In this document: positions 59,148-64,000 of the stretch, piece by piece | Layout: every line of letters begins with the position of its first letter | Position numbering within the stretch: the first letter of the stretch is position 1 | Source: Sedimentibacter sp. SX930 | GTDB taxonomy: Bacteria; Bacillota; Bacilli; Lactobacillales; Aerococcaceae | DNA length: 64,000 nt | Direction of reading: 5' to 3' | Assembly (NCBI GenBank): GCA_002155105.1 | Contig: MUZD01000001.1 | Span: forward strand, 645,088 to 709,087 | The notes under the pieces: generated by a model | The model's database searches: none | Seen by the model: only the letters and a program-made list of their open reading frames with translations | What the model was told of the DNA's origin: nothing | Program-made: the position numbers and the translations under genes

Positions 59148-61559
59148 ATGACCGCAACGGATCCATTGGCGATAAACGGAATGGTCCAACCATTGAGTGA
59201 CAGTCTGGGTCAGGCCAGCTGGATCACGCGGTTGGACAATCCGCTTGAAAAGGAAGCAGAATTTTTGAACGAACGGCCCAATATCATCCTCGAAAAGGCG
59301 TTTGAAGTTTCCGATGAAATTAAAGAAGCCCTGATCGATATCTGCGGCTTGGGATATTACACCTTGTACGTCAACGGGCAGCGTCTTGGCGATGCCTACC
59401 TGAACAACGATGTGACGAAATACGACAAAACGGTCTATTACGACACTTATGACATCGGAAACTATTTGAAAAAGGGCAGCAACAAGCTGTCGGTAGAACT
59501 GGCGAATGGTTGGTACAATGCGGCTCCCATCACGATTTTGGGCAAATACAATGTGCGTAAGCAGCTCGCTGTCGGAAAACCTTGCCTGATCAGTCAACTG
59601 ACGATTACGACTGCTTCAAATGAAAAAATCGTGATCAATTCGGATTCGAGCTGGGAAAGCAAGCAAGGCAACTATCTGTTCAATAATCTGTACATCGGGG
59701 AAGTCGTGACGGATGCTGATCCGGTGGCAGACACAAAACAGAAGACGCTGAAAATCGCCGGACCAGGAGGCCGTTTGACGCCTAGTTTCATCCCGAAAAT
59801 CAAGCGGCAGAAGCATTACCTTCCTACTATGGTAGCGAACCATTCTGCAAACGGAGGCATCCTGATCGATTTCGGGACGATCCTATCCGGGCATTTCCTT
59901 TGCGACATCGCCGCAGATTTTCTGGGCCAGGTCACTTTTCTGTACGCCGAGGAACTGAATGCTGATGGAACCATTAGTTTTGATTCCAGCATCAGCGGAA
60001 CCTATGGTGTGACGGATGAGGAGCATGGCATAGACATGAGTGATCCGATCATCCAGAAGGACGTCATCAAGAAAAATAGACAAGAAATCTTCCATTTTGA
60101 AAATCAGTACTGCTATCACTCCTTCCGCTATGTGCTTGTGAATACAGAATCTTACACAGGCGCGCTGGAGGAGCTGCTATCCAATATCCAGGCTTACAGT
60201 GTATACACAGATCTCGCGTCAGTGAGCCGGTTCGAATCGTCTTCGGATGAGTTGAACCGGTTGTGGGATGCGGCCCGGAATACCCGCCTGAACAATATCC
60301 ATTCCTACTTCGAAGACTGCACAAGGGAACGTTTCGGCTATGGCGGTGATATCGTCGCGTTGTTGGAATCCCACCGCTACAGCCACGATGTGCACAATCT
60401 GCTGAAGAAAGTCTTTATGGACTTCGCTAATGATCAGACACCGGAAGGCGGGATCCCGCAGACTGCCCCTTACGTCGGCATCATGACGAACGGAACTTCC
60501 AACAGGGCCGGTTCCTTGGGCTGGCAGCTGGTTTTCCCGGTGCTTGCTGCAAAAATTGAGCAATATTACCAAGATAAGGCTTTTGTGCAAGAACATCTGC
60601 CTGAATTGGTGAAGCATCTGGAATATCTGCTGGCATTCGATTTTGACTACATCCGTTACTGTTGTCTCGGCGACTGGGGATCAGTCGATGCCAGCATCCA
60701 GAATAAGCGCATCGTCTCGCCCGATCAGGAGTTCTGTTCGGCAAGCATGTATCTGATCCTTTTGGAGGAATACAAAGCGCTGTTTGCTGCGCACGAAGTT
60801 TCTGAAACGATGATGGAAACCTTGGGATTGCGCATCGTTGAAGCTAGAAGTGCAATCATCGATCTATTCCGCAATGAGGACGGCAGTTTTGCCTCGGGAA
60901 CGCAATCGAGTACTATTTTCGCCTTGAAGGCGAGTCTTTTTCGGGATAGCGGGGAGCAACGTGCCCTTGAAGCAAAACTGGTCCAACGCATCCACGATGA
61001 TGCCGGCATTTTTCGCTTCGGCATTTTTGGGATGTCGTGGGCGTATAGCATCCTATCCGAGCTGGGCGAAGACGATTTGATCTACAATTGGCTGTCACGC
61101 CGCCAGGAACCGAATTATCTGAGCATGCTGGCGGATGGCAATCAGACTTTAGGAGAATACTTTCCGGTCGGAACTATGGATGTCACTTTGAAAGGTTCAC
61201 TGAACCATGCGATGTTTTCTTCGTACACGGTCTGGATGATGGAAAAGCTGGTAGGCATTTCCGTCAAAAAAGATCGCAGCATTCAATTGGTTCCTTATTT
61301 CGCAACGGATCTGACAGAAGTGAGTGGTTCGCTCCTCACTTCGCAAGGGGAAATTGAAGCGCAGTGGGTACGGACCGATGCCAATAATTTTATGTACAGC
61401 GTGACGCTGCCTGAATTAATGAGCTACGATCTCCGAGTTGAGGGCGCATTCCATATCATCAATAAAGAGATAGCTGATTCGGGAGACAATCGCCAAACAA
61501 TCCGGCTAACTCTCCGGGCAACGAACCCGATTGAAGCAGTGGGGCAGGGAAATGCTTGA
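59148..61559 (+). CDS. GH78 family alpha-L-rhamnosidase-like protein
   Basis: This 803-residue glycoside hydrolase has an N-terminal beta-sandwich with YYTLYVNGQRLGDAYLNND, typical of rhamnosidases. The six-hairpin catalytic domain follows from about residue 365. The general acid is probably Glu394 in SYFEDCTRERFGYGGD, which aligns with the family DERxGWTGD motif. CCLGDWGSVDA is the conserved downstream element. No signal peptide is visible, so it acts in the cytoplasm on imported oligosaccharides or glycosides. It starts directly at the EIIC stop codon with AAGGA upstream. Confidence 0.88.
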   Translation: MTATDPLAINGMVQPLSDSLGQASWITRLDNPLEKEAEFLNERPNIILEKAFEVSDEIKEALIDICGLGYYTLYVNGQRLGDAYLNNDVTKYDKTVYYDTYDIGNYLKKGSNKLSVELANGWYNAAPITILGKYNVRKQLAVGKPCLISQLTITTASNEKIVINSDSSWESKQGNYLFNNLYIGEVVTDADPVADTKQKTLKIAGPGGRLTPSFIPKIKRQKHYLPTMVANHSANGGILIDFGTILSGHFLCDIAADFLGQVTFLYAEELNADGTISFDSSISGTYGVTDEEHGIDMSDPIIQKDVIKKNRQEIFHFENQYCYHSFRYVLVNTESYTGALEELLSNIQAYSVYTDLASVSRFESSSDELNRLWDAARNTRLNNIHSYFEDCTRERFGYGGDIVALLESHRYSHDVHNLLKKVFMDFANDQTPEGGIPQTAPYVGIMTNGTSNRAGSLGWQLVFPVLAAKIEQYYQDKAFVQEHLPELVKHLEYLLAFDFDYIRYCCLGDWGSVDASIQNKRIVSPDQEFCSASMYLILLEEYKALFAAHEVSETMMETLGLRIVEARSAIIDLFRNEDGSFASGTQSSTIFALKASLFRDSGEQRALEAKLVQRIHDDAGIFRFGIFGMSWAYSILSELGEDDLIYNWLSRRQEPNYLSMLADGNQTLGEYFPVGTMDVTLKGSLNHAMFSSYTVWMMEKLVGISVKKDRSIQLVPYFATDLTEVSGSLLTSQGEIEAQWVRTDANNFMYSVTLPELMSYDLRVEGAFHIINKEIADSGDNRQTIRLTLRATNPIEAVGQGNA

Positions 61560-61615
61560 TTCTTTCCTGTTCAGTTATGTTTGAATCACCACTTCAAAAT
61601 AATGGAGGCAAAAAG

Positions 61616-63361
61616 ATGAATATCAAAAAAATCGGTCAAGCGGCCCTGCTGATGGCGCTGCTGAACCTTGGTGCCTGCGCGGTTCCTTCAGAAACGGGGG
61701 AGTCAGTTGCAAGTCCGCAGGAAACAGGCATCACCTTAGAAGAGTCGGAAACAGATGAAGCGTCACAATTGCATTACTTTGTCTACGATGCCATGAAGGA
61801 CGGGTTCGTAAGTTCACGCTCGGATGTGCTGACGCCAACCTTCTACATCTACGCAGGCCAAAAGACCGAGGCGGAAGCAGAAGAACTGTTGGCCGAAATC
61901 GGATTGTTGCCGGATGTTCAGGAATGGGCAGGGCAAGCTTATGTGATCAATCCTCTGAATGAGGGCGGTTATCAAGCGGAGGATGCGGAAGCCTTCATCA
62001 AATTGTTGGCGAAAGCGCCAGTGAAGAACGTCAAAGTGATCGCGCTGGATGAAGGCGCAACTTTCGCAAACAATTTCCTGGCGCAGAAAAGCTATGCGAT
62101 TGCAGGAATGATGCTGTACGATGGGGATATCGAAGCGGACAGCACTTCGACAACGCCAGTTCCCGTATACCTCAGCAATGCCGGGGAAGCTGTAACGGAT
62201 TTCTACACCTCAGCCAATGCAGCCGAGGAACAGCTGACAGAGGACGATCTGGCCGTTTACCGCAATCAGAATAATGTGTTCCAGCAGGTCGTTGTGAACG
62301 CGGAAGAAGAAACCGTGCAGGAAGCCTATGCCAATGCTTGGGAACACGTCTTCTCGAAAAATTACCGCATGCATAACGAGCTGACGGAATTTTACATGGC
62401 TGATGTCAGCAAATACACAGATCCTTACCCGTTTGTTGCGGTGCCGAATTTCGAGGAGTTGGGCATCACTTATAACCAAATGATAGCCGAACCCGTCAAC
62501 GGGGAAGGGTCGTATACCTGGTACGAATACATCCCTGAAGCAACAATGGGCCAGGATGAAAATACCGTGCCGTTGATCGTGACGCTTCACGGCTTTGCGA
62601 ACGATCCGAGACTGCAGGGAGATGCCAGCGGTTGGGCCGAGTTGGCGGCTGAAGAGAATCTGATCGTCGTTTCGCCTGAATGGCAAGACAAAGAAGTGAA
62701 TTTCGGCGGAATCGAGGGATTGGGTGAGGAAGGTGTCCTGAATCTGATCGAGGATTTGAAAGCAAAATATCCGCAGATCGACCCTTCGCGGATCTATCTG
62801 ACGGGCTTGTCGGCAGGCGGATCCAAAGCTACCTTGATGGGAGTCAAATATCCGGGCATTTTCGCGGCAGTGGCAGCTGTCTCGTCACCTGGTGTCGACA
62901 AACAGGAACTTACCGCAATCGCGGAAACCTATACAGGGCCTGAAGTGCCTTATCTTTACATCTGCGGCGATCACGATAATTTCCAGATGATCCCTGTGGA
63001 CGGTTCCGGACAATTCGGCACACCGGGCATTTTCCAGAATGACCCGAACGTCGATATGTTCCCGTTCATCCAAGCATACCAAAAAATCAACCAGCTTGAG
63101 GTAGCGCCGCAGTACGATCTGTCGTTGAACGAATTCTACGGCGTGGCGTTGGACAATCAGGAATGGACGTCACTAGGCGAAAAACAGATGCTTGTCGGGA
63201 CGGCCTCAAATGCAAACGGCGTTATGATGAAATTGGCTGCCGTCAAGGACCTGGCGCATTGGAACTACAAACCGGAAGCTGCATTCATCTGGGACTTCTT
63301 CAATGACTATCAGAGAAATACCGAGAACGGCGAACTGATCATCAATAGCTCGGAAGAATGA
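61616..63361 (+). CDS. Secreted lipoprotein esterase, alpha/beta hydrolase (PHB depolymerase/feruloyl esterase-like)
   Basis: This 581-residue lipoprotein has a signal peptide with lipobox LNLGAC and an N-terminal domain of about 290 residues of unknown fold. The catalytic domain follows: LIVTLHGFANDPR, the nucleophile Ser399 in YLTGLSAGGSKATLM, and a likely His near DLAHWNYKP. It would act outside the cell on esterified carbohydrates or small esters (inference), before import of the product used by the rhamnosidase. ATG 61616 has TGGAGG at good spacing; upstream in-frame codons to 61556 are rejected. Confidence 0.85.
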   Translation: MNIKKIGQAALLMALLNLGACAVPSETGESVASPQETGITLEESETDEASQLHYFVYDAMKDGFVSSRSDVLTPTFYIYAGQKTEAEAEELLAEIGLLPDVQEWAGQAYVINPLNEGGYQAEDAEAFIKLLAKAPVKNVKVIALDEGATFANNFLAQKSYAIAGMMLYDGDIEADSTSTTPVPVYLSNAGEAVTDFYTSANAAEEQLTEDDLAVYRNQNNVFQQVVVNAEEETVQEAYANAWEHVFSKNYRMHNELTEFYMADVSKYTDPYPFVAVPNFEELGITYNQMIAEPVNGEGSYTWYEYIPEATMGQDENTVPLIVTLHGFANDPRLQGDASGWAELAAEENLIVVSPEWQDKEVNFGGIEGLGEEGVLNLIEDLKAKYPQIDPSRIYLTGLSAGGSKATLMGVKYPGIFAAVAAVSSPGVDKQELTAIAETYTGPEVPYLYICGDHDNFQMIPVDGSGQFGTPGIFQNDPNVDMFPFIQAYQKINQLEVAPQYDLSLNEFYGVALDNQEWTSLGEKQMLVGTASNANGVMMKLAAVKDLAHWNYKPEAAFIWDFFNDYQRNTENGELIINSSEE

Positions 63362-63409
63362 TCTGCTGAAGTAATAACATTTCTTATTTGAATAGAAAAC
63401 CAAATGGGA

Positions 63410-63457
63410 AACCCTTGAAGGAATTGGATTTATACCTTTTCTTTCAAGGGTTTTTCT
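63410..63457 (+). terminator. Rho-independent terminator of the EIIC-GH78-esterase operon
   Basis: AACCCTTGAA (63410-63419) pairs with TTCAAGGGTT (63443-63452), followed by TTT. Confidence 0.88.
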
Positions 63458-63530
63458 ATATTCGAATAACAGTTATCGATTATATTGCTGCTTCTTGCAT
63501 AAAATTCTGTATATATTTTGAAAAGAAGGG

Positions 63531-63590
63531 TATAATGAAAGCGTTACCTGAACAATGCGGAAGAATCATTATCTTATCCGATCGTTCAGG
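63531..63590 (+). promoter_or_regulatory. Leader of the last small gene: -10 box and hairpin with AATGCGGAAGA loop
   Basis: TATAAT at 63531-63536 is a likely -10 box without a clear -35. Just after it, CCTGAAC (63547-63553) pairs with GTTCAGG (63584-63590), and the loop begins with AATGCGGAAGAATC, the same 14 bases as in the 10794-10924 tandem repeat. The hairpin lies in the 5' leader of the gene at 63618. Confidence 0.6.
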
Positions 63591-63617
63591 CTAACAACGA
63601 CATAGGAGGCGGTTGCG

Positions 63618-63818
63618 ATGACAATGAAGAAATTCCAAGTGGAGCTACCTGAAGACATGCTTGAAAAAATGAGAAAAGGGTATGCCGCTAAAAGAAAACA
63701 GGGCGGATACGATGTAAAAGATATCAGCGATGAAGACTTGGCTGAATATTTCATGGGTATGGGCTTAAATTATGTCGACAGAAAAATATCCGAAATTCTT
63801 GATAAAGAAAAAAAATAA
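63618..63818 (+). CDS. Small conserved hypothetical protein
   Basis: This 66-residue, charged, probably helical protein (FQVELPEDMLEKMRKGY, GYDVKDISDEDLAEYFMGMGL) has no membrane segment. GGAGG lies 8 bases before the ATG, and a terminator closes the gene. I do not recognise a family; the N-terminal part resembles a ribbon-helix-helix-like short strand followed by helices, but that is weak. Confidence 0.72.
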   Translation: MTMKKFQVELPEDMLEKMRKGYAAKRKQGGYDVKDISDEDLAEYFMGMGLNYVDRKISEILDKEKK

Positions 63819-63829
63819 AGTAAAAGAGA

Positions 63830-63860
63830 GAAGCGATCCCACAAAGGATTGCTTCTTTTT
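63830..63860 (+). terminator. Rho-independent terminator of the last small gene
   Basis: GAAGCGATCC (63830-63839) pairs with GGATTGCTTC (63846-63855), one G-T pair, followed by five T. Confidence 0.92.
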
Positions 63861-64000
63861 ATTTAATTTGAAAGGTTACTTGCAATAGTAAATTCCAGTT
63901 TGTAAAACTAAATTCCACGCTGGATCCGATGAAAAGCGAAATAGACAAAAAATGAATGCCCAAAAGGTCAATTTGTATGCTTTGGAAAGATCATCGCATC

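Overview
The window reads as a chromosomal segment of a low-to-moderate GC Firmicute of the order Lactobacillales. Gene order and protein features fit the family Carnobacteriaceae, and Trichococcus is my best guess (inference; no 16S rRNA gene is present). Supporting signs are the Firmicutes blocks tdk-prfA-prmC-sua5-glyA-upp-atpBEFHAGDC, DUF1146-murA-mbl-epuA, rpoN-cggR-gapA-pgk-tpiA-gpmI-eno and secG-esterase-rnr-smpB. Also typical are MurT/GatD, CggR, CtsR, PyrR and CcpA-type sites, and an EpuA protein. No phage, insertion sequence, integrase or CRISPR array is visible.

Layout. 1-5450: N-terminal part of a P1B-type metal ATPase behind PerR-like boxes, uppP, an EIIA-Glc protein, a flavin reductase/ring-cleaving dioxygenase pair and a lactonase. 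5600-10760: an orphan EIIA-Gut, AI-2E family permease, sppA, RDD protein, and a GntR/DUF1648 membrane pair. 10790-19620: murT-gatD (minus), tdk, prfA-prmC, sua5, glyA, upp. 19980-26530: the complete proton-type F1Fo ATP synthase operon. 26770-30800: DUF1146, murA, mbl, epuA, then clpP facing the other way behind a CtsR box. 31026-42451: tRNA-Arg(CCG), a degenerate rpoN under a cre site, cggR, the lower glycolysis genes, and serC-serA, which draws 3-phosphoglycerate into serine. 42835-46867: secG, carboxylesterase, rnr, smpB. 47311-54777: class 3 FBPase, a histidine phosphatase, and carAB behind a PyrR attenuator. 55015-64000: tmRNA, a YdhK-type lipoprotein, a small basic protein, a carbohydrate locus (AraC regulator, interrupted PTS EIIC, GH78 rhamnosidase, esterase lipoprotein), and a small protein.

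The genes are mostly housekeeping. The unusual material lies between them. Several hairpin families recur in which the loop or core is conserved while the flanking stem arms change in a compensatory way: 42452-42770 (about 123-base tandem units), 10794-10924 with a relative at 63547, three arrays of CTCCG...CGGAG hairpins (8944, 29851, 46964), and two hairpins after eno. A long nested hairpin lies at 15914-16020. Two gene-level oddities stand out: an RpoN protein lacking the RpoN box at the conserved rpoN-cggR locus, and an in-frame ochre codon in the only PTS EIIC. All claims come from reading the sequence; no database search or folding program was run.
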